16,693 nucleotides of DNA from JBECKQ01 sp040235375 (GTDB lineage Bacteria; Planctomycetota; Phycisphaerae; UBA1845): contig JBECKQ010000237.1 of the NCBI GenBank assembly GCA_040235375.1, forward strand, positions 1-16,693. The letters run 5' to 3'. Position 1 is the first letter of the stretch. Every line of letters starts with the position of its first letter. Both the position numbers and the translations under genes were made by a program. This document shows positions 7,891-15,247 of this stretch, one piece after another. The notes beneath the pieces are model-generated. The model searched no databases. It was not told the origin of the DNA and worked only from the letters and a program-made list of their open reading frames with translations.

Positions 7891-9297
7891 ATGAGTGTGC
7901 GATTGCACTTCCACGGAGCCGCCCGCGAGGTGACCGGATCGCTGCATCTGGTCGAGTGCAACGGCTCGATCGTGCTGCTGGACTGCGGACTGTTTCAGGG
8001 ACGGCGTGCGGAAGCGAACGCGAAGAACCGCTCGCTGCCGCGATCGTCGGCGGACATTTCCGCGGTCGTACTTTCACACGCCCACATCGATCACTGCGGC
8101 AAACTGCCGCGCCTGGTGCGAGCAGGATTCTCGGGTCCAATCTACGCCACGCCGTCGACCTGCGATCTTACCGCGATTCTGCTGGCCGATTCTGCTCACA
8201 TTCAGGAGGAGGATGCCGAGTACTGGAACAAGAAGCGCGTCCGTCGCGGAGACGCGCCGATCGAGCCGCTCTACACGGCCGATGACGTTGATCCCACGGT
8301 GGATCTGCTGCGGCCGATTCCGCTCGGCACCGAGTTTCACGTCGCTGACGGCGTGCGGGCGACTATGCACGACGCCGGCCACATGCTCGGCTCGGCAGGA
8401 ATGACGCTCGCGCTCGACGGTGGCCAGGGTCGGCCCGTCCGCCTCGTGTACACGGGCGACGTTGGCCGTCCGAACCTGGCCATCCTTCGAGACCCCGCCC
8501 CCCTGCCGGACTGCGACTACCTGATCGGTGAAAGCACGTACGGCGGCCGGCAAACGCCCGACGCCCAGGGAACGCGGGAGAAGTTCGCGGCGATCGTCAA
8601 CCGAACGGTCGAGCGCGGCGGCAAGGTCATCGTTCCGGCGTTCGCGGTCGGTCGGACGCAAGTTGTCGCCTACTACTACAACAGCGCCCTGCACGACGGT
8701 CTGATCAAGAAGGCCGTCCCGCTGATCGTCGACAGCCCGCTGGCGTCGAAAGCCACCGACGTGTTCCGCCGGCACCCGGAAGACTACGACGAAGAAGCGA
8801 CCGTCTTCCGCCGCGAGGCGGGCGGGCTATTTCGCGGCAAGTGGTGCGACTTCACGGAGAGCGTCGAGGACAGCAAGGCGCTGCACAAGCGCAAGGAGCC
8901 GATGATCATCGTCTCTGCCAGCGGCATGTGCGAAGTCGGGCGCATCCTGCACCATCTGAAGAACAACATCGAGGACCCGCACAGTACGATCGTCATCGTC
9001 GGCTACCAGGCGGCGCACACGCTCGGCCGGCGGCTGGTCGAAAAGCAGAAGAAGGTGAAGATCTTCGGTGAGACCTACGACGTCCGGGCCCGCGTCGAGG
9101 TGCTCAACGGTTTCAGCGCCCACGCCGACGCGAGCGATCTCGCGGATCTGTACAAGCCCCTCGCGCCCTCCGTCCGGCGAGCGTTTCTCGTTCACGGCGA
9201 GCCTGATCAACAGGAGACCCTTGCCGGCCACATGCGCGAGCAGGGGTTCACCGAGGTCCGCATCCCCCAACCGGGCGACGTGTGCGAGCTCACGTGA
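7891..9297 (+). CDS. Metallo-beta-lactamase / beta-CASP nuclease (CPSF/Ysh1-like)
   Basis: This is a 468-residue zinc-dependent RNA-nuclease-family protein resembling CPSF73/Ysh1. The metallo-beta-lactamase ligands are all present: D31, H63-A-H65-I-D67-H68 in SHAHIDHCG, H164 in DAGHMLGS, D190 in YTGDVGR and H435 in FLVHGEPDQ. The beta-CASP motifs follow: E214 in GESTYGG, His354/355 in SASGMCEVGRILHHL, and H411 in GFSAHAD. Length and order are those of full bacterial members, with no KH domain. The start at 7891 has GAAGG (7877-7881) upstream. It lies 34 bases after the DUF4340 gene and 17 bases before the lipoprotein gene, so it is probably cotranscribed. The active site looks complete. Bacterial substrates are poorly known, so RNA processing is inferred from the family. 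Confidence 0.92.
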   Translation: MSVRLHFHGAAREVTGSLHLVECNGSIVLLDCGLFQGRRAEANAKNRSLPRSSADISAVVLSHAHIDHCGKLPRLVRAGFSGPIYATPSTCDLTAILLADSAHIQEEDAEYWNKKRVRRGDAPIEPLYTADDVDPTVDLLRPIPLGTEFHVADGVRATMHDAGHMLGSAGMTLALDGGQGRPVRLVYTGDVGRPNLAILRDPAPLPDCDYLIGESTYGGRQTPDAQGTREKFAAIVNRTVERGGKVIVPAFAVGRTQVVAYYYNSALHDGLIKKAVPLIVDSPLASKATDVFRRHPEDYDEEATVFRREAGGLFRGKWCDFTESVEDSKALHKRKEPMIIVSASGMCEVGRILHHLKNNIEDPHSTIVIVGYQAAHTLGRRLVEKQKKVKIFGETYDVRARVEVLNGFSAHADASDLADLYKPLAPSVRRAFLVHGEPDQQETLAGHMREQGFTEVRIPQPGDVCELT

Positions 9298-9314
9298 CAC
9301 ACCGGAGCGGGAAC

Positions 9315-10193
9315 ATGGAGGCGTTCAAGAGGATGGTTCTGATTGGCGCGCTGCTGGCGATCACCTGCGCCTGCCGAGGCGAGAACGCCGACACCGAGAA
9401 GCCGGAACACCCACGCCGTACGCGTGCCGCCATCTGCCGTCTCGATTCGCGCCTGGTGAAGGAACCTTCCGGCATCGCAGCGAGCCGGAAGCACCCCGGC
9501 GTCTTCTGGGTGCACGGCGACTCGGGCGGAGGATCGACGATCTACGCGTTCAACGCCGACGGAGAAACTCTCGCCGAGGTCGCGATCGCCGACGCACCCA
9601 ACATCGACTGGGAGGACATCTGCGCCGACGACGACGGGTTCCTCTACATCGGAGACATCGGCGACGGCGGCGGCTACTGGGTGCGGTACGTTTACAAGAT
9701 AAAAGAGCCCGACCCGTTCGAATCGCCGACGGAGCCGGTGCGCTGGGTCCACCGCTACGCCTTCGGCTATCCCGGCAACCATCGATTCGACGCGGAGAGC
9801 CTCTTCGTCTATCAGGGCCAACTCTATATTCTCGCCAAGACGCGGCTGCCCGGCGCCGCCCTGTATCGTGTCGATGCGAGTGAAGGCGAAACGTCCACTT
9901 TGAAACGTGTGGCCACGCTCCCCGTGGCCCTAGCGACGGCGGCGGACGTGTCGCCGAACGGCAAGTTGCTGGCCATCGGCAGCTACCCGGGCACCTGGGT
10001 GTTCCCCCTCACCGACAGCGACAGCTTCGTGGATGTCGGTGCAGTAAAGGTCGTGAACTACGAATCGGGCAACCGCATTGAAGGCTGCTGCTTTGACGGC
10101 AATGACCTCGTGGTCGTCGGTGAAACCAGCGGCCGTGTCTTTCGCATCACCGCCGACGATATCGCCGCCGAGGCGTACCTGACCTGGAAGTGA
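9315..10193 (+). CDS. Secreted beta-propeller-like lipoprotein
   Basis: This 292-residue protein has an export signal (MEAFKRMVLIGALLAITCAC) with cysteines at 18 and 20. The lipobox is not classical, but Cys20 preceded by Ala is a plausible lipid site. The body carries the pattern of a family of putative propeller proteins: SGIAASRKHPGVFWVHGDSG, then IDWEDIC (98-103), LYIGDIGDGGG (110-120), KIKEPDP, and YPGNHRFDAESLFV (152-165) followed by LYILAK. Asp/Glu-rich turns may bind metal. The ATG at 9315 is preferred, with GGAG at 9304-9307. A start at 9282 would overlap the nuclease gene and spoil the signal peptide. It is the last gene before the terminator-like hairpin. No enzyme activity can be assigned. 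Confidence 0.82.
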   Translation: MEAFKRMVLIGALLAITCACRGENADTEKPEHPRRTRAAICRLDSRLVKEPSGIAASRKHPGVFWVHGDSGGGSTIYAFNADGETLAEVAIADAPNIDWEDICADDDGFLYIGDIGDGGGYWVRYVYKIKEPDPFESPTEPVRWVHRYAFGYPGNHRFDAESLFVYQGQLYILAKTRLPGAALYRVDASEGETSTLKRVATLPVALATAADVSPNGKLLAIGSYPGTWVFPLTDSDSFVDVGAVKVVNYESGNRIEGCCFDGNDLVVVGETSGRVFRITADDIAAEAYLTWK

Positions 10194-10225
10194 GGGACGG
10201 ACCGGGGAGTCCAGACTGAATGAAG

Positions 10226-10258
10226 GCCCGCGACGCGTGTCTCGTAGCGTCGCGGGGC
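10226..10258 (+). terminator. GC-rich hairpin after the ABC operon
   Basis: A stem of about 11 base pairs with one bulge forms between GCCCGCGACGC (10226-10236) and GCGTCGCGGGGC (10247-10258), with a ten-base loop. It lies 33 bases past the lipoprotein stop. Only a weak pyrimidine tail (CTTGTCG) follows, so it is terminator-like rather than a textbook intrinsic terminator. Confidence 0.6.
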
Positions 10259-10450
10259 TTGTCGATTCACCGTGCCAGCGCCAGCACGTCAGGCCTGTCG
10301 TCGGATCGCCCGCGATTAGTCGGGGATGTAGTCCCCCAGTTCGAGGCACGATCGTCGGGCAAACCACGATATTGCGTTTCCTCCATGTTGCCGGCGCGAT
10401 GCCGATGCGTCGGGCTGCCTCCCCATCCAAGCGTGGGCCCGCACACTGCC

Positions 10451-10543
10451 CTAACGACCTCTACCGAGGGGGTGTAGCTTCACGTTCACGATCTCGAACA
10501 GGTGGCACATCCCGATGCCATCCGCGGGTTTAGTGGGCGTTAG
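10451..10543. repeat. Long imperfect inverted repeat, attC-like
   Basis: The ends CTAACGACCTCTA (10451-10463) and TAGTGGGCGTTAG (10531-10543) are complementary at 11 of 13 positions. Pairing continues inward with bulges, mainly in the right arm, to a CACGTTC (10481-10487) / GAACAGGTG (10496-10504) tip around an eight-base loop. The outer AAC...GTT triplets, the imperfect stem with extrahelical bases and the size are features of integron attC sites. The outer seven-base cores deviate from RYYYAAC/GTTRRRY, and no integrase gene is visible. It could equally be a REP- or MITE-like hairpin. Confidence 0.45.
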
Positions 10544-10667
10544 TGACAATGTGCGGCATCGGTTGAACGAGATTCGACGTTCCCGCGATTGACTTGTGCC
10601 ACGGCGCGGCCTTCCGCATTGAGTAAACGGCATCGAGCGGCAATAAGGCGCAAAACCGGCCCCCTGC

Positions 10668-10696
10668 TTGTCAGCGGCCGGCCGATGCGATAAGAA
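10668..10696 (+). promoter_or_regulatory. Weak promoter candidate for the peptidase/ATP-grasp pair
   Basis: TTGTCA (10668-10673) matches five of six -35 positions. TAAGAA (10691-10696) lies 17 bases downstream and matches only three of six -10 positions. Transcription would start near 10703, in reach of the start codons at 10730 or 10751. The -35 box sits in the loop of the CCGGCC hairpin. Confidence 0.3.
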
Positions 10697-10750
10697 TCCG
10701 CAAGACCTGTTAGGCAATGAGATAAGGTATTGCGGCAGGACGCTCGGACA

Positions 10751-11824
10751 GTGCACGGACAACGAAGGCAGGCACACGAGACAAGCAAGACCCCACCGCC
10801 TCGGCGGAGACGCCGCTTCTTGTGGGCCAACTGGCCCGACGAAAGGCTGCTCGACCTGCGTTTCTGCGACCTCGGACTGTCGATTCACAAGACCGTTCTT
10901 GAAGAGCGAATCGAGCAGTTGTACGAAGAGATGGCCCGCCGGGGCCTTCGGTTTCGGCCGCATTTCTGGCTGTCGTACGAGTGGTTCTGCCCTGACGGCG
11001 TCCCCGGGGTGGCCATCCCGTTCTACCTGGCTCATCCCCGCCTGATGAAGCTCGAGCATAGACAGATGCTTGAAGTGGAAGGCGGCACACGGGACTGGTG
11101 CATGCGCCTTCTTCGACACGAGGTCGGTCACGCAATCAATAACGCGTATCGCCTGCACCGCCGGCGACGTTGGCGGGAGGTGTTCGGTAAGGCAACCGAA
11201 CCATACCCGGACTACTACCAGCCGCGCCCATTCAGCAGGCGTTTCGTCATTCACCTTGATTACTGGTACGCCCAGAGTCACCCATCCGAGGATTTCGCGG
11301 AAACTTTCGCCGTTTGGCTCAGCTCGCGGTCGTTATGGAAGAAGCGCTACCAAGGCTGGCCGGCGCTCAAGAAGCTGGAGTACGTGAACGAGTTGATGGG
11401 CGAGATTGCGGACGCCGTCCCGCCCGTTCGGACTCGACGGCAGGAGGAACCGCTGCGCACGTTGAAGACGACGCTGCGCGAGCATTACACCGCTCGCAGA
11501 TCCCACTACGGCATCGAGCACCCGGACTTTTACGACCGCGATCTCAGACGGCTGTTCACCGACACCGGCCGTAGCGCCAGCAGCGAGAAAGCTTCCGTCT
11601 TCCTCCGCCGCATCGGCCCGGAAATCCGCGAGCTGGTGGCGCACTGGACAGGCGAACACCAATACACGATCGAGCAGGTGCTCGACGACATGATCACGCG
11701 CTGCCGCGAGCTGAAGCTGCGCGTGAATCGGCCGAAAACGCGGGCGAAGATGGAAGCCGCCATTCTCTTGACGGTTCAGACGATGAACTACCTGCACAGC
11801 GGTTATCACCGCCTGGCGATATGA
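10751..11824 (+). CDS. Putative zinc metallopeptidase (HExxH, Peptidase_Mx-like)
   Basis: The product is 357 residues if it starts at the GTG at 10751. The zincin motif HEVGH (residues 123-127) lies in the helix MRLLRHEVGHAINNAYRL. About 55 residues on, SEDFAETFAVWL (179-190) offers Glu180/Asp181 and Glu184 as third ligand or support, as in the 'putative zinc-binding metallopeptidase' family. The N-terminus is Pro/Arg-rich (PPPRRRRR) and no signal peptide or membrane span is visible, so it is probably cytoplasmic. The zinc ribbon seen at the N-terminus of some relatives is missing. The start is uncertain: an in-frame stop at 10718-10720 bounds it, TTG at 10730 and TTG at 10820 are alternatives, and ribosome sites are weak. 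Its stop overlaps the ATP-grasp start (ATGA). The substrate is unknown. Confidence 0.82.
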   Translation: MHGQRRQAHETSKTPPPRRRRRFLWANWPDERLLDLRFCDLGLSIHKTVLEERIEQLYEEMARRGLRFRPHFWLSYEWFCPDGVPGVAIPFYLAHPRLMKLEHRQMLEVEGGTRDWCMRLLRHEVGHAINNAYRLHRRRRWREVFGKATEPYPDYYQPRPFSRRFVIHLDYWYAQSHPSEDFAETFAVWLSSRSLWKKRYQGWPALKKLEYVNELMGEIADAVPPVRTRRQEEPLRTLKTTLREHYTARRSHYGIEHPDFYDRDLRRLFTDTGRSASSEKASVFLRRIGPEIRELVAHWTGEHQYTIEQVLDDMITRCRELKLRVNRPKTRAKMEAAILLTVQTMNYLHSGYHRLAI

Positions 11825-12843
11825 GAAAGCTCCGCATCCTTGTCCTCATGCACGAAGACTGCGTTCCTCCGGAGAGTCTGTCCGGATTCACGGACAAGGA
11901 GATCGCTGCGTGGAAGACCGAGTACGACGTGCTCGCCGGGCTCGAGGAACTGGGGCACGAGGCAATCCCGCTGGGCGTCGCGACCGAGCTCGGCGCCGTC
12001 CGCGCCGCTCTGCACGAGTATCGCCCGCACATTGTCTTCAACCTGCTCGAGGAGTTTCACGGGCTGGAAATCCACGTGCCGCACGTGCTCGGCTACCTGG
12101 AGCTGTTGCGAATTCCCTACACGGGGTGCAACCCGCGGGCCCTGGTGCTGACGCACAGCAAGGCCCTGACGAAGAAGATCCTGCGGTACCATCGCATCCG
12201 CGTCCCCGATTTCGCCGTGTTCCCCCGCAACCGGCGGGCCCGGCGGCCAGCGCGATTGAGCTTTCCCCTTATCGTCAAGTCGACGACGGTTCACGGTTCG
12301 GTTGGGATCTCGCAATCCTCCGTCGTCCACGACGATGAGAAGCTCTACGAGCGTGTCTCGTTCATCCACGACCAGTTGGGCACCGACGCCATCGCCGAGC
12401 GGTACATCCACGGCCGCGAGCTGTATGTCGGCGTCCTCGGCAACCGCCGGCTGCAGACATTCCCGGTCTGGGAAATGCTTTTCCGCAACGTCGCAGAGGG
12501 CGCGCCGCGAATCGCCACCGCGAAGGCAAAACGCGATCCCACGTACCAGAAACGGGCAGGCATCATCACGCACGCCGCCTGCGACATTCCGCCGGAAACG
12601 GCAGCTCGTATTTCACGCACGTGCAAGCGCGTCTACCACGTGCTCGAGCAAAGCGGCTATGCGCGGATGGATCTGCGCCTCACCCCCGAGGGCGAGGTAT
12701 ACCTTATCGAGCCGAACCCCAACCCGGAACTGGCGTACGGAGAGGACTTCGCCGAGTCCGCCGAGACCGTCGGCGTCTCGTATGTGCAACTCCTTCATCG
12801 CATCGTCAACCTGGGCCTGCGCTACCAGCTTCACTCGGGTTAG
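11821..12843 (+). CDS. ATP-grasp ligase, D-Ala-D-Ala-ligase-like
   Basis: This 340-residue ATP-grasp enzyme would activate a carboxylate with ATP and join it to an amine. Relevant segments are FNLLEEFHG (73-81), IPYTGCNPRAL (98-108) and THSKALTKKIL (111-121). The ATP lysine region is PLIVKSTTVHGSVGIS (149-164). YARMDLRL (280-287) and LIEPNPNPEL (296-304) supply metal ligands D284, E297 and N299. The Ddl EDG loop is altered to EEFHGLE, and a Ddl housekeeping role is not supported by cell-wall neighbours. The start overlaps the peptidase stop by four bases, so the two are translationally coupled and probably act on one product. Sure as an ATP-grasp ligase; the substrate is unknown. Confidence 0.88.
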   Translation: MRKLRILVLMHEDCVPPESLSGFTDKEIAAWKTEYDVLAGLEELGHEAIPLGVATELGAVRAALHEYRPHIVFNLLEEFHGLEIHVPHVLGYLELLRIPYTGCNPRALVLTHSKALTKKILRYHRIRVPDFAVFPRNRRARRPARLSFPLIVKSTTVHGSVGISQSSVVHDDEKLYERVSFIHDQLGTDAIAERYIHGRELYVGVLGNRRLQTFPVWEMLFRNVAEGAPRIATAKAKRDPTYQKRAGIITHAACDIPPETAARISRTCKRVYHVLEQSGYARMDLRLTPEGEVYLIEPNPNPELAYGEDFAESAETVGVSYVQLLHRIVNLGLRYQLHSG

Positions 12844-12940
12844 GTCCGCAGCCGATTCACTTCCCTCGCCGCCTCACCGGCACGGGAACGCCTTCCAATA
12901 CCCGGCCTGGAAAATCCGCGTGAACGCGCGCAGCGGTTTG

Positions 12941-12963
12941 TCGCCCGTTGAGTGGATGGGCGA
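12941..12963 (+). other. Small hairpin between ATP-grasp gene and mddA
   Basis: TCGCCC (12941-12946) and GGGCGA (12958-12963) form a six-pair stem with an 11-base loop, in a 188-base gap that otherwise holds nothing I recognise. There is no T-run after it, so it is a poor terminator. It could be a leader element of the downstream gene. Confidence 0.3.
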
Positions 12964-13031
12964 ACGTGAGGCGCCCGGTAAACACGATAGTTGCGGCCGC
13001 CAATCAGGCCGGACGACTCAGGAGAACGTCG

Positions 13032-13832
13032 ATGCGATATGCAGCACTGACTTATGGCGGACTTGCGTATCTCTTATTCCTCGGCACGTTTCTGTATGCC
13101 ATCGGGTTCGTCAGTGGGCTCGTTGTGCCCAAGACGATTGACACTGGCCCGCCCTCCCCCCTGCCGCTCGCCATTGCTATCAATGCCGCCCTCGCCGGCC
13201 TGTTCGCGGTGCAGCACACGATCATGGCCAGGCCGGGATTCAAGCGGTGGTGGACGCGATTCGTACCGCGCCCCGTGGAGCGATCGACGTTTGTCGTGTT
13301 CGCCAGTCTGATTCTCGTCCTGCTCATGTGGCAGTGGCGGCCGATCGGTGCGTCTGTCTGGCATGTGGAGGCGCCCATCGCGCGCGCGCTCCTGACCGCT
13401 GTCGGGCTCTTCGGCTGGGGCCTCGCTCTGTACAGCACGTTCGTGATCGATCACTTCGACCTGTTCGGCTTGCGCCAGGTTTGGTTGTCCTTTCGCGGTG
13501 GAGAATACACGCATAGGCCGTTCGCGGAGCGCTCCGTATACCGTCACGTCCGGCACCCGCTCATGCTCGGCTTCATCATCGCGTTCTGGGCAACGCCGGA
13601 CATGACGGCCGGTCATCTGCTGTTTGCCGGACTGGTGACCGGGTATGCGCTCGTGGGCATCCGATTTGAAGAGGGCGACCTCGTCCGGATACTCGGCCGG
13701 CCTTACGAGGCGTACCGCCAGCGAACGCCGATGCTCATCCCGGTTCCGCGAGCTTTGCTGCATCGAAAAGTGGAACGCCCGCAGGCCGCAGCCACGCCCA
13801 TGATGGAGACGGACGTCGAGACGACACCCTAG
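13032..13832 (+). CDS. mddA: Methanethiol S-methyltransferase-type membrane protein (MddA)
   Basis: This 266-residue integral membrane protein of the NnrU / isoprenylcysteine-methyltransferase superfamily fits MddA, which uses S-adenosylmethionine to turn methanethiol into dimethyl sulfide. About six spans are visible, the first in residues 4-32. Diagnostic segments are AVQHTIMARPGFKRWW, HFDLFGLRQVWL, and VYRHVRHPLMLGFIIAFWATPDM, followed by TAGHLLFAGL, then FEEGDLVRILGRPYEAYRQ and PMLIP. The RHP and EE-D-L elements are the SAM-site signature of the superfamily. The start at 13032 has AGGAG at 13020-13024. An earlier in-frame ATG at 12948 would add 28 residues with no ribosome site. It converges with the next gene. 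NnrU-like activity on another substrate is the main alternative. Confidence 0.82.
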   Translation: MRYAALTYGGLAYLLFLGTFLYAIGFVSGLVVPKTIDTGPPSPLPLAIAINAALAGLFAVQHTIMARPGFKRWWTRFVPRPVERSTFVVFASLILVLLMWQWRPIGASVWHVEAPIARALLTAVGLFGWGLALYSTFVIDHFDLFGLRQVWLSFRGGEYTHRPFAERSVYRHVRHPLMLGFIIAFWATPDMTAGHLLFAGLVTGYALVGIRFEEGDLVRILGRPYEAYRQRTPMLIPVPRALLHRKVERPQAAATPMMETDVETTP

Positions 13833-13867
13833 AACGAGCGGGGACGGAACAGACGGCCGGCGAGCGG

Positions 13868-15058
13868 CTATTGCGATCCGATCACCTTGACGCGGATTCG
13901 GTTGGCGCTCTGTTCGACGACCTCAAACTGCAGGCCTTCGGCCTTGAGATCGTCGATGGCATCTGCGAGGGCGTTGAGATCGAACGACCAGTACACGTCG
14001 GAGGCGATGGTGTTGTTGACCGCCTCGCGGAGCTTGACGCCTTCCTCGCCTTGTTGGACGCCTCGAACTTTCAGAAGCGCGGGGGCGATCGTCTCGCGAA
14101 AGTCCTTCCGCGAGCAGTTCTCCCAGGTAATTCGGAAGATCTGGTGTGACGTGAGACCGCGCCGCCAGGCCTCGGCCACGTCGCGAAGAAGCTGCTCTGC
14201 AACGTCTTTCGCGAGGCTGGTGAACGCATCATCCCCGCAGGCGGCGGACGTCGAGCGGTACGGCGTGGTCGGGCGATAGGTGTTGGACACCAGGATCTGG
14301 CCGGAGTCGGCCTGGACGGCGCGGACGTTCAGCGTCACGTCCCAACGGTGTACCATATGCCCGCCAACTTCGATCGGCCCGCCTTTGCGGGCCTCCGCCC
14401 TCCCAAAGACCAGGACATCAGCATTGAACGAAGCGGCCTTGGCGGCCAGCAGGTTCACGTCGCCGTTCAGCGCCGCCAGGTCCATATCGCGATCCCGGAC
14501 GCGGTCCACCACGGACTTGTCCATCAGTTGCACGCCGTGCTCGAGGAAGTGGTTCTCGATGGCGGACTGGCAAACGCCGTTGACCTTCGGCTGCTGGAGA
14601 TCGTCAACGTCGTTGTCCTCGGTGATGACGATGACGCAGCGCGGATTGGCCATGTCCTCACGGATGTGCGCGAACATCGCGGACCAGTCGTCGTCGAACC
14701 GGCCAAGCGAAACGGTCGCCCTTATCTCGCAGTTGGAGATGCCGGCCTCTGCCCATTCCCGCAGAACTTTGAAGCTGGTGATGTAGCCTACCGCATTGGC
14801 GAGAATGCGGTCCTTCTTGAGCGTGAAGTCCTCGGCGGTGCTCTGGGCGTTGATGATCTCGCCACAGGCTTGAGCAACGGCGTTGCGCTTGGCGTCCTGA
14901 CGAGCCTCGTCCGTCGCCTTCAGGTCCGTCCCGACTGCCCGCCCCACTGCCGTCACCGTCTGCTCGTCCGGGTGCAACTGGGCGACCGCGGTCGCGGTGG
15001 CGAAACCGAAGACAGCCGTCATGATGCACACGACCAGGCCCTCGCGTACGTGTCGCAT
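13868..15058 (-). CDS. Secreted FlgT/CsgG-like protein
   Basis: This 396-residue exported protein has a signal peptide (residues 1-26, cut after ATAVA). Residues 33-118 read like the N-terminal domain of FlgT and LPP20-type proteins: VTAVGRAVGTDLKATDEARQ, DAKRNAVAQACGEIINAQST, a KDRILANAVGYITSFKVL segment, and ATVSLG. Residues 140-262 (VIVITEDND, AIENHFLEHG, NADVLVFGRAEA, VRAVQADSGQILVS) resemble the CsgG/TolB-N-like middle domain. The C-terminal 90 residues are a separate alpha/beta domain. I chose the ATG at 15056-15058 because GGGGAG precedes it by seven bases; the upstream in-frame start at 15103 adds 15 residues ahead of the signal. No flagellar gene is nearby, so a motor role is not supported. 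An outer-envelope role is inferred. Confidence 0.75.
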   Translation of the reverse strand: MRHVREGLVVCIMTAVFGFATATAVAQLHPDEQTVTAVGRAVGTDLKATDEARQDAKRNAVAQACGEIINAQSTAEDFTLKKDRILANAVGYITSFKVLREWAEAGISNCEIRATVSLGRFDDDWSAMFAHIREDMANPRCVIVITEDNDVDDLQQPKVNGVCQSAIENHFLEHGVQLMDKSVVDRVRDRDMDLAALNGDVNLLAAKAASFNADVLVFGRAEARKGGPIEVGGHMVHRWDVTLNVRAVQADSGQILVSNTYRPTTPYRSTSAACGDDAFTSLAKDVAEQLLRDVAEAWRRGLTSHQIFRITWENCSRKDFRETIAPALLKVRGVQQGEEGVKLREAVNNTIASDVYWSFDLNALADAIDDLKAEGLQFEVVEQSANRIRVKVIGSQ

Positions 15059-15176
15059 GGTGCCGCTCCCCATCAAGACCTCGATCGGATAATCCGCCAA
15101 CACAACGTGGTGCGCCTAGTTGACATTAACCGCCGCCGCCGGCCGGCTCAAGCATCGAAACCGAGGCAATCCCCTG

Positions 15177-15206
15177 TTGACGCCGCCACGACCGTCGAGC
15201 TACCAT
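15177..15206 (+). promoter_or_regulatory. Candidate promoter of the DUF2934 gene
   Basis: TTGACG (15177-15182) and TACCAT (15201-15206) are separated by 18 bases and lie about 40 bases before the start codon, leaving room for a short leader with its CGGAGG ribosome site. The -35 box is good and the -10 box is fair. Confidence 0.4.
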
Positions 15207-15247
15207 TACGCCCCTGGATGGGTAGCGCTATACACGGAGGACAGATC

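Larger units (their letters stand above)
10259..10750. other. Gene-poor region with hairpins
   Basis: About 490 bases with no convincing coding sequence on either strand. It holds a long imperfect hairpin at 10451-10543 (listed separately). A second perfect six-pair stem joins CCGGCC (10656-10661) and GGCCGG (10676-10681). A weak promoter candidate for the downstream peptidase gene lies at 10668-10696. I see no RNA gene that I recognise. Confidence 0.55.

Noticed and set aside
10703..10720. GTTAGGC core that fits the attC GTTRRRY consensus
   Set aside because: No matching RYYYAAC partner with a foldable stem was found within 150 bases to its left.
10451..11281. Minus-strand open frame ending GMCHLFEIVNVKLHPL near the attC-like hairpin
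   Set aside because: The tail looks protein-like, but the rest runs antisense to the metallopeptidase gene and has no family features. There is too little to call a gene or gene remnant.
15120..15125. Isolated TTGACA on the plus strand
   Set aside because: No -10-like sequence lies 15-19 bases downstream; that stretch is GC-only.
15206..15234. TTACGC and TATACA spaced 17 bases before the DUF2934 gene
   Set aside because: The -10 box touches the ribosome site, so transcription would begin after CGGAGG and lose it. The pair at 15177-15206 fits better.
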